DNA of 35,377 bases from JAKLHL01 sp964411885 (lineage in GTDB: Bacteria; Bdellovibrionota; JAFGOL01): positions 1 through 35,377 of the forward strand of contig CAYPMK010000013.1 of the NCBI GenBank assembly GCA_964411885.1, written 5' to 3'. The notes beneath the pieces were generated by a model. The model searched no databases and was not told the origin of the DNA. It saw only the letters and a list, made by a program, of their open reading frames with translations. A program made the translations under genes and the position numbers. This document shows positions 15,713-23,188 of the stretch, one piece after another (within the stretch, counting starts at the first letter, position 1; each line of letters opens with the position of its first letter).

Positions 15713-16621
15713 CTAGTCTATAAATAACTCTGATATGTTTTTCCTCGTTTGAGGGGTTTTTAATTTTACAGCAGTGTTAACAAGTACCATGTCTCCCTCG
15801 CCAATAGGTGCTTTTTGTATTTCATCCAGCAGGGAATTAAACAACTTTTTGTCCTGAACAGCAGGAGCGCAGTACTGTGCATATAAAAGATGTATTATAA
15901 GGAATTTTCTTTGTGACACAGTTAAAGCTTCTTCCATTAACTTTGCCCCTTCTTCTGGCCTTCCGCCGAGCATCTTTGGCATTGCACATTCTATTACACC
16001 TTTTAACGCTAGTGGCGCACCATTAAAATATGAGCGGTCTAGCATAAGCATTTTGTCTAACAAGATATTTATTTTTGGAAGATCCACAAGTTTATCAGAA
16101 GAATCCCTGTTGGAATTAACCAAAAGAGCCCAGTTGAAAGAGGTCCAGAACAAAGCATCTTTATCCTTTATCTTTTTAGACTCAGTCTTTAAACGGTCCA
16201 GATCAGAATTATCTAATGCTTTTTTAAAAAGTGGATCATCCTTTAATATAGAAAGACCGTAATTTAATCCCCTTGTATAAAATTCATTTATCCTAGCACC
16301 CAGTCTTATCTTTTTTTCTTTGTCGTTGGGGGAGTTAAGGAGTTCTGTATCTAAGAATACATAACCCAAAGCTCCATACGCCTGAGACAGTAGTACCCTG
16401 ATGTCATCATTGCTAGGGTCTGCCTTATAAAGTACTTCTAGCAATTTGATGTTGGCCTCAAGCCCCGTACGAGCCAGCTCAAAGTCACTCTCTTCATAGA
16501 AAGTACCAATTCCTTGTTTTATGGTTTCACCCGTAAGATTGACGGTAATCTTGCTGGTACTACATCCATAAAAAATAATGAATAACAAAAATGTTACATA
16601 CAATGGCTTGTATATCTTCAT
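15713..16621 (-). CDS. TatT-like TRAP-associated TPR lipoprotein
   Basis: From ATG 16621 the product has 302 residues. MKIYKP, a hydrophobic stretch and FYGC (Cys20) form a lipoprotein signal. The mature part is all-helical with TPR-like repeats, for example YEESDFELARTGLEANIKLLE and LLSQAYGALGYVFLD, and matches the TRAP-associated TatT (T-component) family. The best-known member, Tp0956 of Treponema pallidum, forms a trimer that docks the DctP partner. It is first in the leftward operon, 20 bp before dctP. A longer reading from TTG 16672 adds 17 residues before the signal peptide and is not preferred. It diverges from the first POT gene. Confidence 0.82.
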   Translation of the reverse strand: MKIYKPLYVTFLLFIIFYGCSTSKITVNLTGETIKQGIGTFYEESDFELARTGLEANIKLLEVLYKADPSNDDIRVLLSQAYGALGYVFLDTELLNSPNDKEKKIRLGARINEFYTRGLNYGLSILKDDPLFKKALDNSDLDRLKTESKKIKDKDALFWTSFNWALLVNSNRDSSDKLVDLPKINILLDKMLMLDRSYFNGAPLALKGVIECAMPKMLGGRPEEGAKLMEEALTVSQRKFLIIHLLYAQYCAPAVQDKKLFNSLLDEIQKAPIGEGDMVLVNTAVKLKTPQTRKNISELFID

Positions 16622-16826
16622 ATAAGAATGTTTATAAAAGGTTTTTGGATTTAACAAGAAGCATTTATACAAACTTACGCAAATGTTAAAATTATGTGAA
16701 TTTATTATTTGAATTAAAACAACTTTGTGCTACAAAAAATGATAGAGCTGGGGGTTTTTAAGATTGCTAATAACAATATGAACTAAAAGCTCGACGTAAA
16801 AAATAAAAGTCAGGAGGTTCACGCGA

Positions 16827-18167
16827 ATGCAAGTGAAAGGAGGACATCCAAAGGGTCTGTACTTGTGCTTTTCCGTAGAAATGTGGGAAAGGTTCAGTTT
16901 TTATGGAATGAGAGCTCTTCTTATTCTTTTCATGACAAAGTATCTTTTACTTAACACAGAAAAAGCTGGTCAGATCTATGGCTGGTATCTTGGTCTTGTT
17001 TATCTTTCTCCACTTATTGGTGGATATGTTTCAGACAGATATTGGGGACAAAATAAGTCCATAATCTTTGGTGGAATAGTAATGGCATTGGGGCAGGCTT
17101 TTCTTGCCGCAGTTTCTTTTATGAATCCAGAAGCTGTAACAGGTAATATGTGGCTAACTTATTACCCATCTTTACTTGTTATAATAATTGGTTGTGGTTT
17201 TATTAAGGCCAATATCTCCACAGCAGTTGGAACCCTTTATGAAAAGAACGATCCAAGAAGGGACAGCGCTTATACTATATTCTACATGGGTATAAACCTT
17301 GGAGCTTTCTTTGCTCCTCTTGTTTGCGGTACTCTTGGAGAAAAACTTGGTTGGGGTTATGGTTTTGCATCTTCCGCCGTTCTAATGGCAATTGGTGTTA
17401 TAAATTATATGATGTGGAATAAAAAGCTACTTCCAGCGGCAGTATTTAAACCAGCTGGCGCTAAAAAATGTAATGCAGACGGAACAGTTTGTAAGGATGA
17501 GCCTCTAACAAAAGAAGAAAAACAAAGAGTAGCAGTTATATTCATAATGGCTTTCTTTGTAATATTCTTTTGGTCTGCGTTTGAACAAGCAGGAAGTTCT
17601 TTAACACTTTTTGCAGATCGTTCTACAGACAGAGTAATAAATATATTTGGTTGGAGCTGGGAAATACCAACAACATATTTCCAATCCCTAAATCCTTTAT
17701 TCATATTCGTTCTTGCTCCTTTGTTCTCTAATCTATGGGTAGGAATGGCAAGAAAGAACATAGAGCCATCAACTCCTCATAAGTTCGTATGGGGTTTGGC
17801 ACTCCTTTCTGTTGGTTTTGTTGTTATGACATATACAGCGTCTTTGGTTAGTGGTGGTAACAAGGTTAACATGATACTCTTAGTTCTTGTTTACTTGATA
17901 CACACACTTGGAGAACTTTGCTTGTCACCAGTTGGACTTTCGATGGTAACAAAACTTTCTCCTGCAAAATTTGGTTCTTTAATGATGGGAGTATGGTTTG
18001 GAGCAACATTCGTTGCTAACTTTACAGGTGGATGGTATGCAGGAAAATATGACTCAATGTCTATAACCAGCTTCTTTGGTATACTTGTTATATCTTCTGG
18101 CGCAGCCGCTGTATTGCTACTTTTATTGGCTAAGCCAATTAAGAAGTGGATGCATGGAATACATTAG
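16827..18167 (+). CDS. POT-family proton-dependent oligopeptide transporter, copy 1
   Basis: A 446-residue transporter with about twelve to fourteen membrane helices. It has the full proton-coupling motif ExxERFxxY (EMWERFSFYG; Glu18, Glu21, Arg22) and the PTR2 signature around FYMGINLGAFFAPLVCG. The TM7 region FFWSAFEQAGSS and the TM10 region LGELCLSPVGLSM are also conserved. POT proteins import di- and tripeptides with protons. AGGAGG lies 9 nt upstream of the ATG. It is followed by a strong terminator and by a close paralog; a 47-nt stretch (17553-17599) is identical to that paralog. Confidence 0.93.
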   Translation: MQVKGGHPKGLYLCFSVEMWERFSFYGMRALLILFMTKYLLLNTEKAGQIYGWYLGLVYLSPLIGGYVSDRYWGQNKSIIFGGIVMALGQAFLAAVSFMNPEAVTGNMWLTYYPSLLVIIIGCGFIKANISTAVGTLYEKNDPRRDSAYTIFYMGINLGAFFAPLVCGTLGEKLGWGYGFASSAVLMAIGVINYMMWNKKLLPAAVFKPAGAKKCNADGTVCKDEPLTKEEKQRVAVIFIMAFFVIFFWSAFEQAGSSLTLFADRSTDRVINIFGWSWEIPTTYFQSLNPLFIFVLAPLFSNLWVGMARKNIEPSTPHKFVWGLALLSVGFVVMTYTASLVSGGNKVNMILLVLVYLIHTLGELCLSPVGLSMVTKLSPAKFGSLMMGVWFGATFVANFTGGWYAGKYDSMSITSFFGILVISSGAAAVLLLLLAKPIKKWMHGIH

Positions 18168-18194
18168 TCTTACATAAGTATAGTTCTATATCTA

Positions 18195-18230
18195 GGGGAT
18201 AGGCCAAACGGTCTATCCCCTTTTTATTTT
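18195..18230 (+). terminator. Factor-independent terminator after POT copy 1
   Basis: GGGGATAGGCC (18195-18205) pairs with GGTCTATCCCC (18210-18220) through an AAAC loop, an 11-bp stem with one G-U pair. TTTTTATTTT follows directly. Confidence 0.9.
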
Positions 18231-18252
18231 AAAACTGGGAGGTATTAATTTA

Positions 18253-19572
18253 ATGGAAACACGTGACATGAAGCAACCAAAGGCGATCTATTTTTTGTTT
18301 ACCATAGAAATGTGGGAACGTTTTAACTACTATGGAATGAGGGCCTTATTAGTTCTGTTCATGGTTAAGTTCTTAATGTTTAATACAGAAAAAGCAGGTG
18401 GTCTTTATGGATGGTTTACGGGGCTGGTATATTTAACCCCACTTATTGGTGGTTATATAGCAGATCGTTATTGGGGTAGAATAAAATCAATGTATGTTGG
18501 TATGTGCACAATGGCGGCAGGACAATTCCTGTTGTCATCTGTTGCGTGGACGTCATCTATGTCCTCTTTTTATATGGCGTTACTTTTAATAGTTATAGGT
18601 AATGGTTTCTTTAAACCAAACATGTCTGCTACTGTTGGTAGTCTGTACGACGGTGCAAATGATCCAAGAAGAGACGGTGGTTTTACCATATTCTATATGG
18701 GAGTTAACCTTGGTGCCTTTATTGCTCCGCTTGTTTGTTCTCCATTGGTGGAAGCTTATGGCTGGGCTTGGGGTTTTATGGCCGCCGCTGTTGGTATGGT
18801 CATAGGTACTATAACTTTATTTTTAGGTAGAAAAAAATTCTTGGGCGATAACGGCATGGTGGCTGCTAATTGCAAAATTAAAGATGGTAAAAAAGTTTGT
18901 AACGAACCTTTGACCACTATTGAAAAACAAAGGATAGCAGTAATATTTATATTAATGTTCTTTGTAATATTCTTTTGGTCTGCGTTTGAACAAGCAGGAA
19001 GTTCCTTAACGCTGTTTGCAGATCAATCGTTGGATAGGACTATAAACATATTTGGTTGGACCTATACTGTTCCAACAGCTATGTTTCAGTCACTTAATCC
19101 GTTTTTCATAGTTCTTTTTGGACCAGTGTTCTCTAAGCTGTGGGTTAAACTTTCTACTGCAAAAATGGAGCCTTCAACAGTACATAAGTTTGTATGGGGT
19201 CTTAGTTTATTAGCGTTAGGTTTTGTGTTGATGGTGTTTGCTGTTCTTACTTATGAAAAATCAGGACCAGTAACAATGTTATGGTTGATAGCTGTTTATT
19301 TGTTCCATACATTAGGAGAACTTTGTTTGTCACCAGTTGGATCATCTATGGTTACAAAACTTGCTCCAGCAAGGTTTGTATCTATGTTAATAGGTGTTTA
19401 CTTTTTGGCAAACTTTGCTGCAAACCTTTTGGGCGGGCTATTTGCTGGTAACTATGATGGCATGGACCACAAACTTTTCTTTATGATACCTGTGGCAACA
19501 GCATCTGGTGCCGCAATACTTCTTTTGATATTGGCAAAACCAATAAGGAAATGGATGCACGGCGTGCACTAA
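18253..19572 (+). CDS. POT-family proton-dependent oligopeptide transporter, copy 2
   Basis: A 439-residue close paralog of copy 1. It keeps ExxERFxYY (EMWERFNYYG; Glu19, Glu22, Arg23), the PTR2 signature FYMGVNLGAFIAPLVC, the TM7 FFWSAFEQAGSS and the TM10 LGELCLSPVGSSM segments, so it should be a functional proton-coupled peptide importer. GGGAGG precedes the ATG by about 10 nt. It is transcribed separately from copy 1, since a terminator lies between them, although read-through is possible. The stop codon lies inside the left arm of the palindromic element at 19568-19689. Confidence 0.93.
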   Translation: METRDMKQPKAIYFLFTIEMWERFNYYGMRALLVLFMVKFLMFNTEKAGGLYGWFTGLVYLTPLIGGYIADRYWGRIKSMYVGMCTMAAGQFLLSSVAWTSSMSSFYMALLLIVIGNGFFKPNMSATVGSLYDGANDPRRDGGFTIFYMGVNLGAFIAPLVCSPLVEAYGWAWGFMAAAVGMVIGTITLFLGRKKFLGDNGMVAANCKIKDGKKVCNEPLTTIEKQRIAVIFILMFFVIFFWSAFEQAGSSLTLFADQSLDRTINIFGWTYTVPTAMFQSLNPFFIVLFGPVFSKLWVKLSTAKMEPSTVHKFVWGLSLLALGFVLMVFAVLTYEKSGPVTMLWLIAVYLFHTLGELCLSPVGSSMVTKLAPARFVSMLIGVYFLANFAANLLGGLFAGNYDGMDHKLFFMIPVATASGAAILLLILAKPIRKWMHGVH

Positions 19573-19746
19573 TTTGTATTCAAGCGCCTACCTTCGTCAG
19601 CCCCTCGGCTGCTCCTCTGCGTATGTTCATATACGCATGCGTCGCAGACTTCAGGGCTTCCTCGGTATGCATCTTGACTACAAATTAGTCTGGTTTTGAA
19701 TTTAGTTTAGTTTTGATGCACTAATTTATGTTAAAGCGCCTACCTT
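19566..19746. repeat. 29-bp direct repeat pair (19566-19594 and 19718-19746)
   Basis: Both copies begin GCACTAATTT and end AAGCGCCTACCTT, with three mismatches in 29 positions. The first copy spans the stop codon of POT copy 2. The second lies 152 bp downstream, just before the terminator. This suggests a local duplication, perhaps of the POT gene tail, or two partial copies of a dispersed element. Confidence 0.75.
19568..19689. repeat. Palindromic fold-back element with terminal inverted repeats
   Basis: The ends are inverted repeats: ACTAATTTGTATTCAAG (19568-19584) matches the reverse complement of 19673-19689 at 16 of 17 positions, the outer 11 perfectly. An internal dyad, GCGTAT...ATACGC, lies near 19619-19636. 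The core is clearly GC-richer than the surrounding DNA. No open reading frame or transposase is visible. It could be a small dispersed palindromic repeat or a MITE-like element, or a structured 3' RNA of the POT message. Confidence 0.65.
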
Positions 19747-19771
19747 GACTTCTTGACTTAAAGATAAGGCG

Positions 19772-19807
19772 GGGCGACAATATGAGTATTGTCGCCCTTA
19801 TTTTTTT
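19772..19807 (+). terminator. Factor-independent terminator before POT copy 3
   Basis: GGGCGACAATA (19772-19782) and TATTGTCGCCC (19787-19797) form a perfect 11-bp stem with a TGAG loop, followed by TTATTTTTTT. It ends transcription from POT copy 2 and sits just before POT copy 3, whose own promoter is not obvious. Confidence 0.9.
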
Positions 19808-19838
19808 ATGGGGTTTTATTAAACATGGAGGTTCTACT

Positions 19839-21074
19839 ATGAACGGATTTATACATCCTAAGGGGTATTATAATTTATTTGGTACTTTGTTGTTAGAAAG
19901 AGCCGCTTACTACGGGATGCGTTCTTTAATAATGATCTATATGATCTATTCCCTTGGACTTGATAATGAAACAGCAGGTGGTATCTATGGTCTTTTAATA
20001 GGTGGAATAGTTATTGCACCTTTCGTGTTTGGATATTTTGCAGATTTAATAGGTATAAAAAGAAGCACCATTCTTGCCTGTGCAATAGCGGCATTGGGAA
20101 CCATCTTTTTGTCTATATCGTCTTATTTAATGAATATAATATGGGTATATATAGGACTCGCATTATTCGTTGTTGCTCAGGGCTTTTTTAAACCATCTGT
20201 TTATGTACTCTTAGGTGGTTTATATGAAGATAAAAATGATCCAAGAAGGGATAGCGGTTTTACTCTCATGTTTTTGGCTATCAATATTGGTGCATTTATA
20301 GCTCCTTTCATTTGTGGAACTTTGGGAGAAAAATATTCTTGGAGTTTGGGTTTTCTTATAGCTGGCCTTTTTTCTTTGTCCGCTATTCCTTTGTTAAAGG
20401 GAGTAAAAGATTTTAAATATCCAAAACACAAAGGACTAACTGAACAAGAAAAGAAAAATGTTTATGCCTTAATGGTGTTTGCTGTGTTTGTTGCAATTAT
20501 GTGGTCTGTTATATCTGGTTATTCAGATTTTATTGGATCTGTACTTGCTAATTCTGCTGGAGAACTTACAAGCAAACTTGGTTTTTGGATGAGTATATTG
20601 ACTATGTCCATCGGTGTAGTTTTGATACCTTTCTTTGTTTGGCTTTGGGTCTATCTGCATAACAAAGGGAAAACTGTTAATACGATGCATAAGTTTATGT
20701 TTGGTTTTGTGAGCTTTTCTGTCAGTTTTATGTTCCTATATTTTGTCTTTATAATATATCAAAAAACAACGACGATAAATATACCAATGATGGCAATGGC
20801 TACTATTTTTTCTGCTATTGCAGAGCTTTTAGTTGCTCCTATAGCTTTGTCTTTGGTAACAAAACTTTCTCCAGCAAAGGTTGCGGCTTTTGTTATAGGA
20901 GCTTGGTATGCAACTCAGCTAATAAGCAGGTTCATTAATAGCTTAATACCAGAGTATGGTACATTTTCTGATGTTTGGTTGTTTATCTTGCCTGTGATTT
21001 TGTGTGCAGCTTGTGTTGTGGGCCTATATTTGCTTTTAAAACCGTTAAGGAGGTGGATGGGTAATGTACAGTAA
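19839..21074 (+). CDS. Divergent POT/PTR2-family transporter, copy 3
   Basis: From ATG 19839 (GGAGG 7 nt upstream) it has 411 residues. A longer reading from 19782 starts inside the terminator hairpin and is rejected. It keeps the overall fold, the PRRDSGFT...AINIGAFIAPFICG signature and the C-terminal LVTKLSPAKVAAFVIGAWYAT segment. The first Glu of the proton-coupling motif is lost (LLLERAAYYG, Leu17 where copies 1 and 2 have Glu), Phe becomes Ala, and the TM7 FEQ region reads SVISGYSDF. Changed coupling or a different substrate is likely (inference). It overlaps the flavin-reductase-like gene by 11 nt. Confidence 0.88.
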   Translation: MNGFIHPKGYYNLFGTLLLERAAYYGMRSLIMIYMIYSLGLDNETAGGIYGLLIGGIVIAPFVFGYFADLIGIKRSTILACAIAALGTIFLSISSYLMNIIWVYIGLALFVVAQGFFKPSVYVLLGGLYEDKNDPRRDSGFTLMFLAINIGAFIAPFICGTLGEKYSWSLGFLIAGLFSLSAIPLLKGVKDFKYPKHKGLTEQEKKNVYALMVFAVFVAIMWSVISGYSDFIGSVLANSAGELTSKLGFWMSILTMSIGVVLIPFFVWLWVYLHNKGKTVNTMHKFMFGFVSFSVSFMFLYFVFIIYQKTTTINIPMMAMATIFSAIAELLVAPIALSLVTKLSPAKVAAFVIGAWYATQLISRFINSLIPEYGTFSDVWLFILPVILCAACVVGLYLLLKPLRRWMGNVQ

Positions 21075-21570
21075 ACATTTTGAACATGTAGATAAGTTAA
21101 TAAAATCTTTAGAGGGTGAAGGAGCCTTTTTAGTAGTAGAGGACAAAAACAAAAAGGCTAATCTGATGACTATAGGTTGGGCTACGGTGGGAATGGTGTG
21201 GGGAAGACCCGTTATGAGTGTTTTTGTAAGACCGGTCCGTTACACATATGATCTTATAGAGAATGCTCAGAATTTTTCTGTATGTGTTCCTAACGCAGGA
21301 AAGTTAAAAGAAGCGCTTATTTTTTGTGGTTCAAGTTCTGGCAGAAGCGTTGATAAAATAGCTAATTCTGGCCTAAGTTTTATACCGGGTCACCTTAAAG
21401 ACACGCTTGTAATAGAGGAATGTAAGTTGTTTTATGAATGTCATATATTGGAAAGGACTTTTTTAGATCCAAAGACGCTGAATGAGGATGTCATAAAGAA
21501 CTATTATCCAAGTAAGGATTTTCATGCGGTATATTTTGGAGAGATAAAGCATAGTTATATAAGGGAATAG
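21064..21570 (+). CDS. Flavin reductase-like (FMN-binding split barrel) protein
   Basis: A 168-residue protein of the flavin reductase-like/flavoredoxin family. The segments NLMTIGWATVGMVWGRPVMSVFVRP and RYTYDLIENAQNFSVCVPN (summarised, about 33-80) match the FMN-binding core, where many members bind FMN through the T-x-W and R-x-S/T motifs, and CGSSSGRSVDKI fits the following loop. Family members reduce flavins or carry electrons to oxygenases and other partners. AAGGAGG lies about 10 nt upstream, inside POT copy 3, so the two are cotranslated. The specific partner is unknown. Confidence 0.85.
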   Translation: MYSKHFEHVDKLIKSLEGEGAFLVVEDKNKKANLMTIGWATVGMVWGRPVMSVFVRPVRYTYDLIENAQNFSVCVPNAGKLKEALIFCGSSSGRSVDKIANSGLSFIPGHLKDTLVIEECKLFYECHILERTFLDPKTLNEDVIKNYYPSKDFHAVYFGEIKHSYIRE

Positions 21571-21584
21571 TTGAATAATTTATA

Positions 21585-21614
21585 TTGACGGATTTATTGT
21601 TTTGCTGGTAAATA
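21585..21614 (+). promoter_or_regulatory. Candidate sigma-70 promoter for rpsT
   Basis: TTGACG (21585-21590) and TAAATA (21609-21614) are 18 bp apart in the 88-bp gap before rpsT, giving a leader of about 38 nt. The -10 match is weak. Confidence 0.4.
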
Positions 21615-21658
21615 TGCCGGTCAAATTGATAAACATTTTTGGAGGATGAGTATTAAAT

Positions 21659-21931
21659 ATGGCTAATGTAAAATCTGCAGAAAAAAGGAACAGACAGAAC
21701 AAAAAGAAGAACGAGGTCAATAAAATGGCTCGTTCAGCTATGAGGTCTGCAATAAAAGCACTTAAAGACGCTGTTAGTGCTGGTAAAAGTGACGAGCAAA
21801 TACTTAGGACAGCTCAAAAAGTTGTTGCTCAAACAGCAAGAAAAGGCGTTATTCACAAAAGAACAGCGTCTAGATATATATCAAGGTTAACCAACCTATC
21901 AAAGAAGGCTACAAGTTCTGCGTCTAAGTAA
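21659..21931 (+). CDS. rpsT: Small ribosomal subunit protein bS20
   Basis: A 90-residue, very basic, helical protein beginning MANVKSAEKRNRQNKKKNEV, the typical bS20 N-terminus, with the central RSAMRSAIKAL and the C-terminal HKRTASRYISRL motif. It binds 16S rRNA early in 30S assembly. GGAGG lies 13 nt before the ATG, slightly far. It is followed after 5 bp by ispH, whose GTG start has no site of its own, suggesting coupling. Confidence 0.97.
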   Translation: MANVKSAEKRNRQNKKKNEVNKMARSAMRSAIKALKDAVSAGKSDEQILRTAQKVVAQTARKGVIHKRTASRYISRLTNLSKKATSSASK

Positions 21932-21936
21932 TATAG

Positions 21937-23184
21937 GTGAAGATAGAACTAGCTGAACACGCTGGCTTTTGTATGGGGGTCCAAAGGGCCCTTAGGCTTT
22001 GTACTAAACTTGTAAAAGATAAAAAAGCTCCCATATATACACTTGGTCCCATAATCCATAATAACACCGTTATAGAGTATCTTGCTTCTCTTGGTGTTAA
22101 GAATTCAAAAGATTTAGATGCAATAGAAAAAGGTTCATGGGTATTGATCCGTTCACATGGTATTACCCCAAAATTGAGAACTAAATTAAACGAGCTTGGT
22201 TTTAATCTTTGTGATGCTACTTGTCCAAAGGTAGCTCGTGTCCAGTCCCTTATAAAATCCAATGTGTCTTTGGGTTATTTTGTGGTGATAATAGGTGATC
22301 ATGATCACGCAGAAACAGAGGGCTTATTAGGTTATTCAGACGATAAAGGTATAGTCTTAAGTAGTACTAAAGAAGTACAGGATTTTATAAAAACAAAAGA
22401 TTCAAAAGACAAGATATGTGTTGTTGCACAAACAACGCAGGATCTTGAGCTTTTTGACAAACTTTGCGAAGAGCTAAGGGGATGTTTTACAGATATTAAG
22501 ATCATTAACACTGTTTGTGATGCAACAAAAAAACGTCAGGATGAAGTAAAAAAAGTTGGTTCTAAATGTGAATGCGTTATAGTGGCTGGTGGAAAGAATA
22601 GTGCAAATACTACAAGGCTGTACGAGATAGCACAAAAGACCAGTAAAAAAAGTTTTCATATTGAAAGGGCAGAAGAACTTGATGTAAGTAAATTAGACGA
22701 TGTAAATAGGGTCTTTATAACCGCAGGGGCTTCAACTCCAAAATGGATAATACATGAAACGGCCGATAAGATAAAACAACACTATTCAGGAGTTAAAGAA
22801 AAGGTTTTAAAGGCTCTTGCTTCTAAAACATTTTTTTATTTGATATTGGTGTCTTATTTTCTATACAGCGTTATTAATATGTCTTCTGCCTCTGCTTTTT
22901 CTATGGCTGGATTTGCGTTACTAAATATGGAATTAAGACGTTATTTATATCAAAAACTTGATGACTTAAGGTCTTTAGAGCTTAACAGGTTTTTGGTGTT
23001 TGCAGGGTTTTTAAGTACTTTGTTTGCGTCAATATTCATACAGCATTTATTAATGATACCGTTATTGTCTTACGGGCTGTTTTTTTATATGATATATAGG
23101 GATGTGTCCGTAAGAGCTAGGGTACTAATGTGCGCTTCTAATGTTGTGGCTCTTATTGTTGCTCTTATATTTATCTGGGGGTGA
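21937..23184 (+). CDS. ispH: 4-hydroxy-3-methylbut-2-enyl diphosphate reductase (IspH/LytB) with C-terminal membrane domain
   Basis: IspH makes IPP and DMAPP in the last step of the MEP isoprenoid pathway. Residues 1-285 form a complete enzyme: Fe-S ligands Cys12 (GFCMGV), Cys96 (DATCPKV) and Cys194 (VCDATKKRQ), plus His41, His74, His124, Glu126, Thr167 and Ser266 at the positions expected from the family. At 415 residues it is about 100-130 longer than usual. Residues 296-415 are hydrophobic with four to five predicted membrane helices (about 297-313, 318-331, 351-368, 370-387, 397-414) joined by a short charged loop RRYLYQKLDDLRSLE. That domain is not recognised; a relation to a partial prenyltransferase-like membrane domain is only a guess. 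Start GTG 21937; glnA starts 4 bp after its stop. Confidence 0.93.
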   Translation: MKIELAEHAGFCMGVQRALRLCTKLVKDKKAPIYTLGPIIHNNTVIEYLASLGVKNSKDLDAIEKGSWVLIRSHGITPKLRTKLNELGFNLCDATCPKVARVQSLIKSNVSLGYFVVIIGDHDHAETEGLLGYSDDKGIVLSSTKEVQDFIKTKDSKDKICVVAQTTQDLELFDKLCEELRGCFTDIKIINTVCDATKKRQDEVKKVGSKCECVIVAGGKNSANTTRLYEIAQKTSKKSFHIERAEELDVSKLDDVNRVFITAGASTPKWIIHETADKIKQHYSGVKEKVLKALASKTFFYLILVSYFLYSVINMSSASAFSMAGFALLNMELRRYLYQKLDDLRSLELNRFLVFAGFLSTLFASIFIQHLLMIPLLSYGLFFYMIYRDVSVRARVLMCASNVVALIVALIFIWG

Positions 23185-23188
23185 GTTC

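Noticed and set aside
16750..16775. Sigma-54-like GGGGG...TTGC upstream of POT copy 1
   Set aside because: The GG to GC spacing is 11, not 10, and the context is poor; a weak TTGAAT-N16-TACAAA element at 16709-16736 is at least as likely.
17405..17761. 118-codon leftward frame inside POT copy 1
   Set aside because: Antisense shadow of a clear transporter; no start context.
19782..19838. Longer reading of POT copy 3 from ATG 19782
   Set aside because: It begins inside the terminator hairpin and adds a segment with no family match; ATG 19839 has GGAGG at the right distance.
23141..23188. Longer glutamine synthetase start inside ispH
   Set aside because: The extra residues come from the out-of-frame ispH end; ATG 23189 has a ribosome site and gives the normal length.
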